A stretch of DNA of 64,000 nucleotides from Rutpela maculata (GCA_936432065.2 OW386291.2:16841821-16905820), one strand, 5' to 3'; numbered from the stretch's first letter, positions 1 to 11,690 are shown. Numbers and translations: made by a program. The notes: generated by a model not told the origin, from the letters alone.

Positions 1-592
1 CATCACTTTATCAGTTTTGTAAATATTAACCGTTAATAATAATAATAAAACTGATGTTATTCTATTAGGTACACACCTTACACTGATAATAATTACACTT
101 CCTAATAACAACTATAGTACATATTTATTTAAATTAATGCATTATACATTAATAATAAACGTTTCTAACAGTGGTCTGCATGATTTATTAAAACTTTTGT
201 TGTAACCTTTCTCACTTCCTCGTGACAGTAAGAACTAATCAGGTCTTACTACTAACGTCATTAACAGGATTACCTACATATCTGAGAGATAATCCGAAAC
301 ACCTTCAATAGCTCTATAACCATGGAAGTGACTGCTGGTACTATTCAATCCAATTTTATAAATAAAAAGAGTTTCCACTCCTGATTTAAGTTGATTTTTT
401 TTATATTTCTACTTCAGTAACTGTTCAAAATACTATTTTAAAATATTAATTTTAAAATAGTATCGTCAAATTAGCAAAAAACGTTTATTCACTTTACTTT
501 TAAAATAATGAGAGTGGCAATGAATTTCATGACGATGGCGGTGCTGTGCTTAAGAAAACGATTTCGTAATTTGACAATTTCTCCTACATCCC
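1..592. other. AT-rich sequence, no gene recognised
   Basis: No supported gene or named repeat. Short open stretches on either strand lack codon structure, splice context or a recognisable family. Confidence 0.4.
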
Positions 593-748
593 TGAACCGA
601 TTGAAAAATTTGATAGGCTTTTAGAGAAAACTTGATAGAATACCAGACTATTGAAATAAAAAAAAATTTTTTTTTTGATTTTCGCACGTTGAGTTTTCAA
701 TAAAGTTGTCTCTAAAAACCCATCAAAAAATTTCTTGAATCGGTTCAT
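593..748. repeat. Short imperfect inverted repeat
   Basis: About 40-bp arms (593-634 and 703-748) starting TGAACCGATT / AATCGGTTCA are inverse complements, separated by an A/T-rich loop. Seen directly. It looks like a small foldback or MITE remnant. The minus-strand open stretch across it is a by-product of the palindrome. Confidence 0.6.
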
Positions 749-905
749 AGTACAGTACCTAGGGTAAAAAATATGCAAAACTTTGGAATAATGTCATATT
801 GAACGGATTTCGTTCATTTTTGGTAGTATAATAGTAAATGCTTCACATAAAAGTTTCTATATTGTGCGGGGGCTTACTAATTTATAGGGGGTGGATGCCT
901 CCCCT
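745..905 (+). repeat. Dispersed repeat, copy 1 (partner at 15106-15260)
   Basis: The run around AAAAATATGCAAAACTT followed by a TCATATTGAA block recurs at 15106-15170 with a few substitutions. Similarity continues weakly through the G/C-rich downstream part. Family unknown. Confidence 0.55.
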
Positions 906-925
906 TTTCAGGGGGTGGCACTTAA

Positions 926-2630
926 AAAATATATATTATTGGAGCTGAAGTAGAATCAAATTGTAAGAAGAAAAGGTTCTATGCAATTTTTCATATAAAT
1001 TGATAGTTTTTAAGTTATAACGATTTCAAAATTGCTATTTTAGATTAAAAAAAAGGTATTTCCAAACGGCTTTCGTCAAGTATCTCGAAAAGTCAATGGC
1101 GGATTTAAATAAGGGCACTTGGGGCACGTGCCCAGGGCCTCAACGTAATTGGGGGCACCGAATGTATAAAAATAGTAAAAAAAAAATTAGGAATAAATGA
1201 AAAAATTACAAATGAAAATAGATGAAAACGCAAGAAAAAGTTAATTTAAAAATTTAAAAAAATTAAACTTTCCATTCAACAAGAGTAACATCCATCTCAA
1301 ATAATTTTTACATTACACTTAAGAAGTGCCCAGGGGCCTCTCAAATGTAAATCCGGCCCTGCGAAAAGAATTACTTTAACGAAAAAAATGTTACAGACCA
1401 ATTACAGAAAGTACAAACTGGGAATTAATTATATTTTTTGTTTATTGATGTAGGATTAATAATTTCGGAGATATTTAAGTTTACATTTGTCATCCAAGTG
1501 TTCATAAGATGGTTATTTAGAGCGAGAGTTAAATATCTCAGAAATTGTGCGTCAAGGATGCTAGTAGGTAGAATAATAGAAGTTATTAATTAAGCTTTCA
1601 ACTGTTTTTTTTTATTTGTTTCTGTAGCATAAAAAACAAAGAAGTTATGACCGAAGCAATGTGCGTCTACACATTTTTTTTAATAACAACGTCGCCATTT
1701 TGTTACTGTAATTAGACAGTAATTAAAAAAAAAGGAATTTCAAACACTGTTTCTCATTAATGTATAGCATGAGTAGATGCTCAAATTTTTTGGTTTGTAT
1801 ACAGCACTTGCTTTAGAAAAAAATACAGTTTAAACTACAAAGGTATTTTCGATAAAACGTATTTTTTTCCTTTTCCAGATATCTCAATAAATATTAGTTT
1901 TATTGAAAAATGGGTAGAAACCAAAAATAAAGCTCATAAACTGATAATGAATTTCGCCTGTTTATTTATTTACATAGATTTAATAGTTTCGGAGATATGA
2001 AAGTTTACAAATGGCGTCCGAACGTTTATAAGACGAAAAATGCAGTTTTAATGTTAAATATCTCAGAAATTGTGACATCTACGTCATGCATGCTAAGAAA
2101 TGAAATTAAAGACAATTAATTGCGCTTTCAAATTATTTTTTACTCGTTCCTGTAGCATGAGAAATAAAGAAGTTATGACGGAAAAATGTGCGTATTTATA
2201 TTTTTTTATTTAAAAAGGTCGCCATTTTGTTACTCTAATTACTCTTGCCACTGATTTAAAAAAATTATCTCAAATACAGTTTTTCGTTAAGGTGTAGCAT
2301 TACCTAGATGCTCAAAATTTTTTTGCTCATTTAAAGCACTTGCTTTAGAAAAAAATGCATTTTAAACTTTAAAGGTAATTTCGAAACACTTGGATACCAA
2401 ATATAAACTTAAATATCTCCGAAATTATTAATCCTACATCAATAAACAAAAAGTATAATTCATTCCCAGTTTGTACTTTTTGTAATTGGTCTGTAATATT
2501 TTTTTATAAAGTAATACTTTTCGATATACTTGAAAGCCGTTTGGAAACACCTTTTTTTAAAGCTAAAATCACAATTTTATAACTTAAAAACTATCAATTT
2601 ATTTATTTTCATACTAGTATACAAAAACGC
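926..2630. repeat. Composite repeat: inverted arms around two ~520-bp direct repeats
   Basis: Outer arms (about 975-1500 and 2380-2610) are inverse complements sharing AAACGGCTTTC / GAAAGCCGTTT and a block around TTAATAATTTCGGAGATAT. Inside are two diverged direct units (about 1446-1960 and 1975-2400), each with AAATATCTCAGAAATTGTG, AAAGAAGTTATGACCG-like and GTCGCCATTTTGTTAC blocks. The left arm is split by a hAT MITE (1094-1361). Part of this repeat (from about 926) recurs around 41745-42400. No coding capacity seen. Confidence 0.65.
1094..1361. mobile_element. hAT-type MITE with 8-bp target duplication
   Basis: The right end closes in AATCCGGCCCTG, the classic hAT terminal motif; the left end is a degenerate version (CAATGGCGGATTT). 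Both ends continue with a matching GGGGC/GCCCC-rich subterminal block. Flanking octamers CGAAAAGT (1086-1093) and CGAAAAGA (1362-1369) form a 7/8 target-site duplication. It interrupts an older inverted-repeat arm, and the interrupted arm aligns with its partner when the MITE is removed. Nonautonomous, 268 bp. Confidence 0.8.
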
Positions 2631-2834
2631 CTACTTTAGTAATTTTACTGACAAATAGCCTTTAATTTCAGTGTAAAAGCCATACTGTTTTAATATAGTG
2701 CCAGAAACATACAGCTCAATGCGTAATGCAGTTTGGTCCTTTCACCACCCAAATAGCTGCAGCTAAACACACTAGCTAATTTTCTCCATCATTATTTATG
2801 CCTCTGAGACTATGGCTTTTGAGAATCGTTTATA

Positions 2835-3066
2835 TCAGGAGACGTCTTCAAGAACTTGGCATAGGGACAGAAACAACAATCTCGGAAAAGGCTCCTAAAC
2901 CACCTACGATTCACAGACGAAGTGGAGAACTCAAAAAATCTACTGAGCGAACTGAAAGAAGCATCACAGAAGGTGGGCCTAGTGATGAATCTCCAAGAGA
3001 CAAAGACTATGAGCCCAAACAACATCCAGGTCACGCTCGACACTCGCAATGTTCAAGTGGAATGTA
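2835..3066 (+). pseudogene. RTE-clade LINE reverse transcriptase fragment
   Basis: Frame-corrected translation gives a segment resembling the palm region of RTE-type reverse transcriptases: a block ending LLNHLRFTDE, where active members have LRFADD, then NLLSELKEASQKVGLVMNLQ and ETKTM, the usual LQELxxAS..VGLEMNLSKTKVM stretch. The catalytic Asp-Asp pair is altered (TDE) and an in-frame stop lies just before it, so it is dead. The 93-codon open frame covering it is in a different frame and is not meaningful. It stops at the left end of the Helitron. Confidence 0.65.
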
Positions 3067-3190
3067 TCTATATCTATAAAAGAATACCCTAACTGACTCA
3101 CTCACTGATTGACTAATCTATCAACGTCTAGAAACTTCAAATTTTGCATAGAGGTTCCTCGAATGACGTAGGCAACCACTAAGAAGGTAT

Positions 3191-3611
3191 TGTAATATGT
3201 TGCAACCCTTAAAATTTAAGGTTATGTTGGTTACTAAAAAGTAGTAGTATTTGCACCTACTCGAGAAACCTACCAGAAGTTAGTTCTGGTGACATCTGGA
3301 ATTATCTAGAGAATGGTGGCGTCATCACAGAAAAATCGAGATCTGTCATTTTTAGGTATAAAAGACCGACCGCATTCTCAGCGAGTAGTTCAGAAGTTCA
3401 GAAAGTATAGAAAGTGAGGTTAAGAGTTCAAAGAGAAACAAAGTGATAAACATTGTGATTTTTAGTCAGTAAAGTGTATTTAAATTAACAATAGTATTGT
3501 GAAGTATCCAGTAAATATTTAATAAAGTGTGTTAGTGGACATCTCTTGTTATAATTTTTGGAACCCACGGATTTTGCGAGGGTGGTTTCCTAAGGGTGGA
3601 AACACGTTACA
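3191..3611 (+). mobile_element. Solo LTR, Gypsy-type, with GTAT target duplication
   Basis: Begins TGTAAT and ends GTTACA, with inverted TGTAA/TTACA tips. Flanked by 4-bp direct repeats GTAT (3187-3190 and 3612-3615). Contains a TATA box (TATAAAAG at about 3357), a downstream start region with CAGCGAGTAGTTCAG, and a poly(A) signal AATAAAG at about 3520. No second LTR or internal domain nearby, so it is a solo LTR left by recombination. Its 3' portion resembles the minus-strand LTR at 41098-41524. Confidence 0.75.
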
Positions 3612-3646
3612 GTATTTTTTGAAATTTGATTCCTAAGAGGGGGAAA

Positions 3647-4137
3647 AAGGAGGTTGAAATTTTAGACTTTTCGGAAACGGTTAGATCTAGACGGGTGAAA
3701 TTTGGCAGAAATATTGTTTGTTGAAATCTATTAGATACGTGTAAGACGAAATTTCGATTTTTACTTTTTGAAGGGGTGAAAACGGGGGTGGTAGATGGTT
3801 TAAAGCGCACCCATATTTTTGAAAACGCGTAAGTCAGAAACGTGATTATTCGAGTGATAGACTCTTAGGAAATAAGAAGACACGTGTTCGACGGTTTTCA
3901 AAAAGAGACCCCCGAAAGGGCGAACGGGGAGGGGGAGGTTTTTAAGATTTTCGAAAACGGTTAGACCTAGAAGCGTGAAATTTAGCAGAAATACTCTTTA
4001 TTGAAATCTATTAGACATTAGTAAGACGAAATTTCGATTTTCACTTTTTGAAGGGATAAAAACGGGGGTGGTAGCTGGTTTAAAGGGTACCCGTATCTCT
4101 GAAATCGCGTAAGTCAGAAACGTGATATTCGAGACGA
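3647..4137 (+). repeat. Tandem ~290-bp G-rich units inside the Helitron
   Basis: Two units starting about 3647 and 3935 share AAACGGTTAGA, a GTGAAATTT.GCAGAAATA block, GACGAAATTTCGATTTT and AAAACGGGGGTGGTAG. A third partial unit resumes at about 5575 with TATTCGACGGTTTTCAAAA, which shows that 4138-5567 is a later insertion into the array. Confidence 0.65.
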
Positions 4138-5567
4138 GGAAACTGTAGATAAGCAAAAAAAAACTGTAAAAAACTGGGAATTTATTTTAGTGAAACTGTT
4201 AATCTACTGTTTTTTTTTACTATACGGGGTCCGCCACTTAAAACTCCCCAGACTCGTAACTTCCTTATTTCTTAAGCTACGACCATGTTCGGCACATCAA
4301 ATTTTAGATATTTTTAAGGCCTTTAAATATGCATATACAATAGTGTGATTTAAAAAATATTTTTTGAAAAAATTATTACGAAAAGAAAATTAATTTCCTT
4401 GAATATTTTTTCCCTCACCCTGTACATGACCTGTGTTACTGTTTTCTTATAGAGGTTTTAATTAGCTTCAATTTATGTTATTATAAAAAAAAATTAATAA
4501 AAATTTTGCAATTTCCTATTATTTACTGCATTTTAACATTGTTTTTAAAATATTTATGTCTTTTATTTCTTGTTGCTGTTTTGTTACGTTGAGTATTGTT
4601 TGTGATATGCCTTTTACAAATAAAGCATAAAATTATTATTTACATTTTTTCAGTCATTAAAAAAAAACAGTTTGGAATCGCCGAAGGAGTGTTTTTAATT
4701 TTTTTCTCTAAAACGAAAGAGAATATCGAATATGACGTAATAACATAAATTGAAGCAACATAAATTGAAACTAATTATTTATTTATGAAAACATTAACAA
4801 AGTTCATGTACAGGGTGAGGGAAAAAATATTCAAGGAAATTACTTTTTTTTGGTATTAATTTTTTCAAATTTTTTTTTTTAAATCACTCTGTATGCATAT
4901 TTAAAGGCCTTAAAAATATCTATAATTTGAAGTGCCAACATGGTCGTAGCTTAAAAAATAAGGAAGTTACGAGTCTGTACCTTTCCTACTCTTTTTTAAC
5001 CAGCCACTAAATCTTTCGTCATTTAGCCACGAATCTATAAACTTTTGTTCATATTTCGTATATTTTTTTTTTTTTTAGGTGTACTATGAGTAGTAGACGC
5101 TATATTATCGGACTTAGAACCATTGCTCATAATAAACAATATTTTATAAAAACTAAACGATAAAAAATATTCGAATTAAAACAGTATATCGGTCTGGGTT
5201 TCACTGGTCATAAACAACGAGTTCGAACAAGACTGCGTAATCATCATAAAGGGTTTCCAAACCAGAGTCAAAGATTAGAGAATTAACCTCTAATCTTTGC
5301 TAGAGTGTGGATTTTACAAGTAGCTATAGCGCTAGCGGCATCTAACGACTATTACGAAACCTACTTAGAAATCATCAGGGATGTATCTACAATTATTTCA
5401 GTGGGTGCGGCATTTTTCCTTTTCGGTGGACTTTAAAAAGTTCAGGTAATACCTTAATAAAATAATTGATCCATATGCAAAAAAAATGTAGATCTAGCAG
5501 GTCGGACTAAAAACTGGGAAGAAAACCAAAAAACGGTAGATCTACTGAAAAAACTGTAGGGTTGGCA
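4138..5567. mobile_element. Insertion in the Helitron containing a 729-bp foldback
   Basis: Splits the tandem array of the host Helitron. It contains a clear foldback (4249-4977): arms of about 190 bp beginning CAGACTCGTAACTTCCTTAT, also sharing CCCTCACCCTGTACATG. Downstream, 5182-5276 translates in one frame to QYIGLGFTGHKQR..., vaguely like the YIG half of a GIY-YIG nuclease, but it is too short to call. Ends near 4140 and 5560 share CTGTAGAT-like and AACTGGGAA-like words in inverted order. Superfamily unknown. Confidence 0.5.
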
Positions 5568-5799
5568 ACTATGCGTATTCGACGGTTTTCAAAAGAGAGC
5601 CCCCCCCCGAACGGGTGAACTGGGAGGGGGAATGGATGCACAGTGGGTTCGCTCGAGTGTACTTTCTGAGTACTATAAGAGTATGTAGTAGGTACTTCTT
5701 TATAGGCATAAGTTAGTATGTCAATTGTCAATATTCTTAATTCCACGCGAACGAAGTCGCGGGTATCAGCTAGTATCCGTATATCTCAGACAAAACATT

Positions 5800-6560
5800 T
5801 AGGTGAACAAGCACAACTAAACAACCGACATTGCTGAATGTTTGCCATAACTTTTCAATGAATTATATGCCATACCTCTACTGTCAATTTTTTCTAACAC
5901 ACCCAACAACTGCCATGGTCATGACTAACAATATCGAAGACCTTTACAAATAGCACCTTGAGTAGATTTTCCACTTTTGAATCTAAACTGTCTTTCTCAA
6001 AATAAATTATTTTTATTTATATAGTCAACTAAACGTAATAATTTTCAAATAATGCTTGCGATGTCTGCGAGATTTCTTCGTCGTTTTTATAAAGGGTTTG
6101 TGATGGCAGTTTTCAACTCGGAAGGGAAAATTCCTCATTCAATAATTTTGTTTATTAAATATATCAATGGTAGGGCTATTTCTTCCCAGTCTCCTTAAGT
6201 CGCCTTAATCCGAATAACATCTGGAGATTTATTTGACTTTAATAAATTGATAATTTCAATAAATTCATTTTTATTTGTCGGTTCTAGAAAAATGAAATAT
6301 GGAATAGATATCTTTGTAGATTCGTCACTATCGATTCAGCTGTTTAATATTATTATTTCTTTGAAGACAGAATTATTTTTTACCACATTACATAAGTCTT
6401 TTGCCACATTTTTATTTATATTTATTTACTGTTTGTAATAATTCATTTTTGTCGTCCTTCAAGTTTTTATTATTACTGTTTTTGTTTTTTGTATTCTTCA
6501 TTGATTAGTTTTACTAAAACGTTTATTATCCAACTTTTCCGTTAATCTGTTTTCGTCCTT
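5800..6560 (-). pseudogene. Heavily decayed non-LTR reverse transcriptase
   Basis: Reading the minus strand and allowing many frameshifts and stops gives pieces in the order expected of a LINE RT: a FLEPTNKNEFIEIINLLKSN block with KSPD (usual NLKxxKSPGxDxI), then an INK(I)I.E..FP...K.AI region, then a FKSGKSTQGAIC-like piece (usual FRSGKSTQDA) and KVFDIVSHD, a degenerate motif A (usual KAFDTVSH). Motif B and YADD are not seen. Order and spacing support a real ancestor; no function remains. Confidence 0.6.
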
Positions 6561-7203
6561 GCAATTGACCATTCTGATAAGATATAAATTTAGTTATATA
6601 CGGTGAGTCGGTATAGTTACGTAACAAATTGATAAAAAATTAATTTAATATTCTCGGATGGGACAATTTTTGTAAAATACGCAGTTTTCGGCAATTGCTG
6701 AACGGTAGATTGAACCAATTTGAAAATATAAATAAAATCGTTGATATATTTTTAAATGGGCCATCCATATTTTTCTACAGTCAGTTACAGCATATCATTA
6801 TGGATCCAACTATAATATATTTTATATACGACTAACAAATAATATGAACATAAAATGGGTGATTTTTTGGTAATAATGCCATCAATTAATCCCACAGGGA
6901 ATTATGATGAGGGAATTCTGGTCATTATACCCCCCCCTCGTGTACCAATCAGAAAATTATGCACGAATCAGCCTATCTGTGCACATTAAAAATGCCATAG
7001 AGACCGGTAACTAAAAAAAAAAAAAAAAAAAATGATAGATACAAGTTTTCTTCATTACGGTCATTTTATTCCATGCTAAAATCAGTTTTGAAAATAAAAC
7101 ACGACATAGATTTGGAAACGTATGGGAAACTACTCTTTTCTAAAAAGAAAATCTGAGGGAATATGAAGCGAAAAAGGCCAAAACTTTGACACCAGAAGGA
7201 ATT
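6561..7203. other. AT-rich sequence, nothing recognised
   Basis: No gene, inverted repeat or family match seen. A 19-base A run lies near 7013. Confidence 0.4.
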
Positions 7204-7516
7204 AATAAAGGGCCTAACCCCGTATTCTAGACTCAAAATGCCTTCGGCCCAAAATGTACCAATATTTCTTTATACTGTGCTCCTTAACCTCAGTATCAAT
7301 TGTGCACTGTTTCAACTTCTAAAAAAGCACAGTTTTTGAATTAAAAATAAAACACTTTTAAAAAAAAAAAAAAATGTATTCCTAAACTACAAGATCAACT
7401 TGCTTCATATTTATATGGGTTACAGAGATGGATGATACAAGTTTCTTAAAAGAAAAACAACGTGGCTTTAATAAATGCAAATCGTTATCCTGACCTAAGC
7501 TTAATTAAGTATTGTC

Positions 7517-8427
7517 TTAATCCTCGTCACTGTCTGCATTAATTACTACATTAATGCCCTCTGTTCTAAAAAGCATGCTAAGCTTTTCGGACGGCCGCTG
7601 AATTCTTAATAAAAATCTTTCATATGAGAGATAGTAAATCACCGCTGCGCTGCCACTTGGGAACAGCATCCAACGGTACGCAATCCGTTGGCACATTGAC
7701 AACAGTATTGCTTTATTCCATCAACTCCGTTGCTATTTGGTGCGTATTGTATGAAACATTTATAAATTTTTTTCGAAATATGCCGGGACTAAACCTGAAT
7801 CTTAAATATGTCTGACTGATCTTTGAAATAATGCATATTTAAAGACCCATCATCATTGGCATTTCACCCAAATACGATACGGCTTGACCAAATTGATATG
7901 TTCCCGTAAATAAAATTTCCAAATCAGAATCGGTCATTTCTGGAAAATCCATGATATCGCTGGATGCATAAAAGCTAATTTTTTGCGAAGCCTCTCTCCT
8001 CTACTTGCTTTACCAGATTGTTGTCTTCGTCCTTCTTTTTGATCATTCTTTCCAACATTTCCTCACATATGGTATTATCAGAAGATATGAGGCTATACGA
8101 TAAAAGTTTTTGATTTTCGGGAGCATTTTGTTGTCAAATGTTTGATTTAGAAGTTTATTTTTTTTCTTTTAGCATCCTAATAATGGATTCAACTGTCCAA
8201 CGTACTTTCGTGACAAATCGAGAAGCGTTTGATTCTTGTGTAGTGAGTTGTTTTCGTTGCCCTTTTATAGCGGGCATCATCAACACTTTAAAACCTATGT
8301 CCCTAAAACCTCGATCGAGTACAAAGATGTCAACGAGTTCCATTAGGCGGGCATATGTGACGATACCTATGCCCGCCACCAAAAAAGCAGTAATAATGAG
8401 TACCAAAGAAAATCTTTTAGTGGCCAA
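7517..8427 (-). pseudogene. DDE transposase (Harbinger/DDE_Tnp_4-like), left copy, broken
   Basis: Minus-strand pieces give DRGFRD, then IGFKVLMMPAIKGQRKQL, ESNASRFVTKVRWTVESI and a C-terminal part ending in an acidic ADSDED tail. Against the right copy it has lost about 7 residues between DRGFRD and GFKVL and has frameshifts between the DDE part and the tail. The DRGF aspartate and the VRWTVE glutamate fit the last two catalytic positions of DDE_Tnp_4 proteins. It pairs as the inverted partner of 8434-9424. Confidence 0.65.
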
Positions 8428-8433
8428 AAGAAG

Positions 8434-9424
8434 GTGCCATTATACAAGCCATTCACAATCTGCACTACCAATGGATATATTGTCAATACGCAAGGCCTTT
8501 TCTTGGCAAATATGAATGATGCTGACATAATACGACAAATCATAGATGATCCAAATGGATCCTGCAAACTAATGGAACCCGATGACAACTTTGCATTCGA
8601 TCGAGGTTTTAGGGACATAGTCCTTTATTTAGAATCGAGAGGTTTTAAAGTGTTGATGCCTATAAAAGGGCAACGAAAACAACTCACTGCACAAGAATCA
8701 AACGCTTCTCGATTTGTCACGAAAGTACGTTGGACAGTTGAATCCATTATTGGGATGCTAAAAGAAAAAAATAGACTTCTAAATCAAACATTTGACAACA
8801 AAATGCTCCCGAAAATCAAAAGCTTTTATCGTATAGCCTAATATCTTTTGAATTGATATGCCAGCGATTAACTTCTGATAATACGATATGTGAGGAAATA
8901 TTGGAAAGAATGATCAAAAAGAAGGACGAAGACAACAATCTGGCAAAGCAAGTAGAGGAGAGAGTCTGGCTTCGCAAAAAAATAGTTTTTGTGCTCATTG
9001 CATCCAGAGATATCATGGATTTTCCAGAAATGACCGATTCTGATTTGAAGATTTTATTTACGGAAACATATCAATTTGGTCAAGCCGTATCGTATTTGGC
9101 TGAAATTCCAATGATGATGGGTCTTTAAAATATGCATTATTTCAAAGATCAGTCAGACATATTGCAGATTCAGATTTAGTCCCGGCATATTTCGAAAAAA
9201 ATGTATAAATGTTTCATACAATACGCACCAAATAGCAACGGAGTTGTCAATGTGCCAACGGATTGCGTACCGTTGGATGCTGTTCCCAAGTGGCAGCGGT
9301 GATTTACTATCTCTCATATGGAAGATTTTGATCAGGAATTCAGCGGCCGTCCGAAAAGCTTAACATGCTTTATAGAACAGAGGGCATAAATGTAGTAATT
9401 AATGAAGACAGTGACGAGGATTAA
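8434..9424 (+). pseudogene. DDE transposase (Harbinger/DDE_Tnp_4-like), right copy, broken
   Basis: Plus-strand pieces in order: 8434-8841 (LYKPFTICTTNGYIV, FDRGFRDIVLYLESRG, ESNASRFVTKVRWTVESI, then KMLPKIKSFYRIA); 8853-9128 (acidic/helical piece ending YLAEIPMMMGL); and 9240-9424 (MCQRIAYRWMLFPSGS-like tail ending EDSDED). The usual motif T-D-G-Y at the first catalytic Asp reads TTNGY, a D-to-N change that would inactivate a DDE enzyme. Stops and frameshifts separate the pieces and the N-terminal DNA-binding part is missing. DDE_Tnp_4/Harbinger is inferred from the DRGF and SR.VTK.RW..E pattern; the exact family is not certain. Confidence 0.65.
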
Positions 9425-9884
9425 GACTCAATACTTAATTAAGCTTAGGTCAGGATAACGATTTGCATTTTTTATTTTTTTTGAGTACGTTGTACCAAAC
9501 AAATATACTTTGATAAAATATATGTTATAGGATATTGTAAGACAAGAGAGAAAAAAAATCACAGGTATCGCTAATTAGGAAGAGTATAAAATAAAAAGGT
9601 TTTGATAAAAAAAAATGTTTTTTAAATTTTTTGTATAGAATAACCACGTTTTTTTTTCTTTTAAGAAACTTGTCTCATCTACCTCTCTAACCCATATAAA
9701 TATGAAGCAAGTTTAGGAATAATTTTTTTTTTTTTAAAGAGTTTTATTTTTAATTCGAAAACTGTGCTTTTTTAGAAGTTGAAACAGTGCACAATTGATA
9801 CTGAGGTTGGGATGCACAATATAAAAAAATATTGGTACATTTTGGGCCGAAGGCATTTTGAGTCTAGAAAACAGGCCCTTTATA

Positions 9885-11149
9885 AAGGAAGCACCTGATA
9901 GAGTCTTTTATATAAGGTAAAAAAGTCGAGAAATTATCCTTTTTAACATAACAAAGTATTTGAATGTTTGGGGGGTGGTTTGAGGGGGTTACATTGAGAA
10001 AAAAATGTTGGCCCTCACAGAGATACAATTCTTTGGTACAAAAACTACAAGTCTGGTGCCAACATTTTTTTTTGAAAAGTCCAATTTTTGGCCAAGAAAT
10101 CTGGAAAATGGTCAAGCAGAAAATGTTGGGATATGGTTTTCCAGCAATGAGCACTGATAACGAAAATTTTCCACCTGGTCAGAAAGGGTTATATGACGTT
10201 ACAATTTTGGCCATAATTGATGTCGCCAGTGCTGCCAATTGCACGGAGAAAAAGTTGGCATATATCGAATGTTAATGGCCAAGATACCCTCTTTTGTGTT
10301 ATACTCTGTTTTATAATTGAATATTTAGGGGCGAGCGTAGAGGCGACTTCAATGTGAACGTCAGTCGATATTCCGTTGAAGCAACGTCGAGCGCGGTTAG
10401 TACTTGGAAATACAGCGTTCTCGTCCCACCATCTAGCGGCTTGTACATCAGTGTATACGCGGAAGCTATGTAATTTCAGACGAGGATTACGTAGTGGATA
10501 TACCATCCTTCGGAGGGGATGTAAAGCAGGCGGTCCCTTGTCTATTAAATGTTAGACAAATAAAAGATCCCTACTCTTCTTAAGAGAAAAGAGGTTCGGC
10601 AAAATTTCCAAGTTGGGGGTAGCTCGCAGGCCCTGGTAGCGGAAATAGGCCGACGTTAAATAAATAGATAAAAAAAAAACAATTGAATATTTTCGGGGGC
10701 GGCTAGCGCCGAAACGGTCAGGGGGGAGGTCTGACTCACATAAGATAAAATACTCAGAAAAATATTTGTTAAAACATACCAGCAATGCCAACAGGTTATA
10801 TCCCAGGCCCCATATGTGGGGCTATCACCTAGACTATAAGGTTATAATGATCTGACTCTATCGTCGAATATGATTTTCGAAAAAAAAATTACCGCAAGCG
10901 TCGGAAATACCTTCTGGATAATTAGAGATACATATATTTAGAAATACTACTCATCACTTTCTTATTAGTTTTTATTAGGATCCTCATCAATATTATTTTT
11001 GGCCCGCTCTCTAATAGCTGCTGAGGGTCGTTTTACTATCCAATTTAATTTTGATCCAAGTTTCAACTGATCTAGTGCATTACAAATATACCTAATTCGG
11101 CTTGTTTATGGATATTCTAGTATTCTTAGCCCAAGTATGGTAATCATAA
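9885..11149. other. Unrecognised sequence
   Basis: Open stretches at 9864-10275, 10189-10506 and 10552-10791 match no family I know. The C/G-richer 10320-10650 part, with CCATCCTTCGGAGGGGATG, looks TE-derived (possibly a LINE 3' region), but I cannot assign it. Confidence 0.35.
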
Positions 11150-11690
11150 ATTATTATTTTTTTGTTCAATTAGGCTTAGATGTCATGAAACGTTGAGACT
11201 TTAAAATTGCGCAAAAAAAAATTGTCTGTAACTTTTTTAGTGCGCACGATTACTCAGGAACGGTTTATGATATTGACTTGAAATTTGCTATACTATGTAT
11301 TAAAATGAAATCTGGAACTTGATTATATTTTGATCTTATTCCGTTGAAAGGTTGGGGGGTAAATGGGTAAAGCAAGCAAGTAAGAATTCATTAAATTGAA
11401 ACTAAGTGTATATACAAGAAGTTAAGGGCTCAATTTTTTTTTTTTTTTTGGCATCAACTATACCCCCATTACCGTTATTAAAGGGAACAAAAAATTAAAT
11501 TGTGATTTTTAGCATGTATACAAGAACAAAAGGCCTTAATTTTTTTTTAGCCCTAGCCACCCCCTCTATCACCCCCCGCACTACCGCCTTCCATTACCAC
11601 CCCCACCCCATTATTAAAGGGGGCAAAAATTAAAATTGCGATTTAGTGTGTATACAAGAACCAAATGCCTCGAAATTTTTTTTGGCATTA
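11150..11690 (+). repeat. Dispersed repeat family F, copy 1
   Basis: Shares in the same order with 63356-63900: TTGTTCAA.TAGGCTTAGA, TGTCATG.AACG, a GTCTGTAAC word, GTGCGCACG, GATATTGACTTGAAATTTG, GGTTGGGGGGTAAAT, and GTGTATACAAGAACCA near the 3' side. Inverse copies lie at 15220-15540 and 16275-16470. Nonautonomous; family unknown. Confidence 0.7.

Larger units (their letters stand above)
3067..5773 (+). mobile_element. Helitron, nonautonomous, with nested insertions
   Basis: The 3' end shows Helitron hallmarks: a short hairpin CGCGA...TCGCG (5746-5761) followed by CTAG at 5770-5773, next to a T. The 5' end starts TCTATATCTATAAAAG after an A, as in many insect Helitrons, so insertion is between A and T. 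No Rep/helicase is present. The interior carries a solo LTR (3191-3611) and a 1.4-kb insertion (about 4138-5567); without them the element is under 1 kb. Tandem G-rich units fill the rest. Confidence 0.7.
7204..9884. mobile_element. Giant inverted repeat of a DDE transposon (head-to-head copies)
   Basis: Left arm 7204-8346 and right arm 8568-9884 are inverse complements with scattered substitutions and small indels, around a loop of about 220 bp. Both carry the same transposase gene in opposite orientation. Outer arms end at TAAAGGGCC / GGCCCTTTA. No clear target duplication seen. The structure suggests two opposed copies of one element, or inverted duplication of one. Both copies are broken. 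Confidence 0.75.

Noticed and set aside
185..340. Short open minus-strand segment with possible splice sites
   Set aside because: No family match, and sites are too weak to separate from chance in AT-rich DNA.
2798..3079. 93-codon plus-strand ORF
   Set aside because: It is in the wrong frame over an RTE reverse-transcriptase remnant; the real ancestral frame contains stops.
9964..10506. Overlapping ORFs of about 100 codons on both strands
   Set aside because: No recognised motif or splice context, and the two strands overlap.
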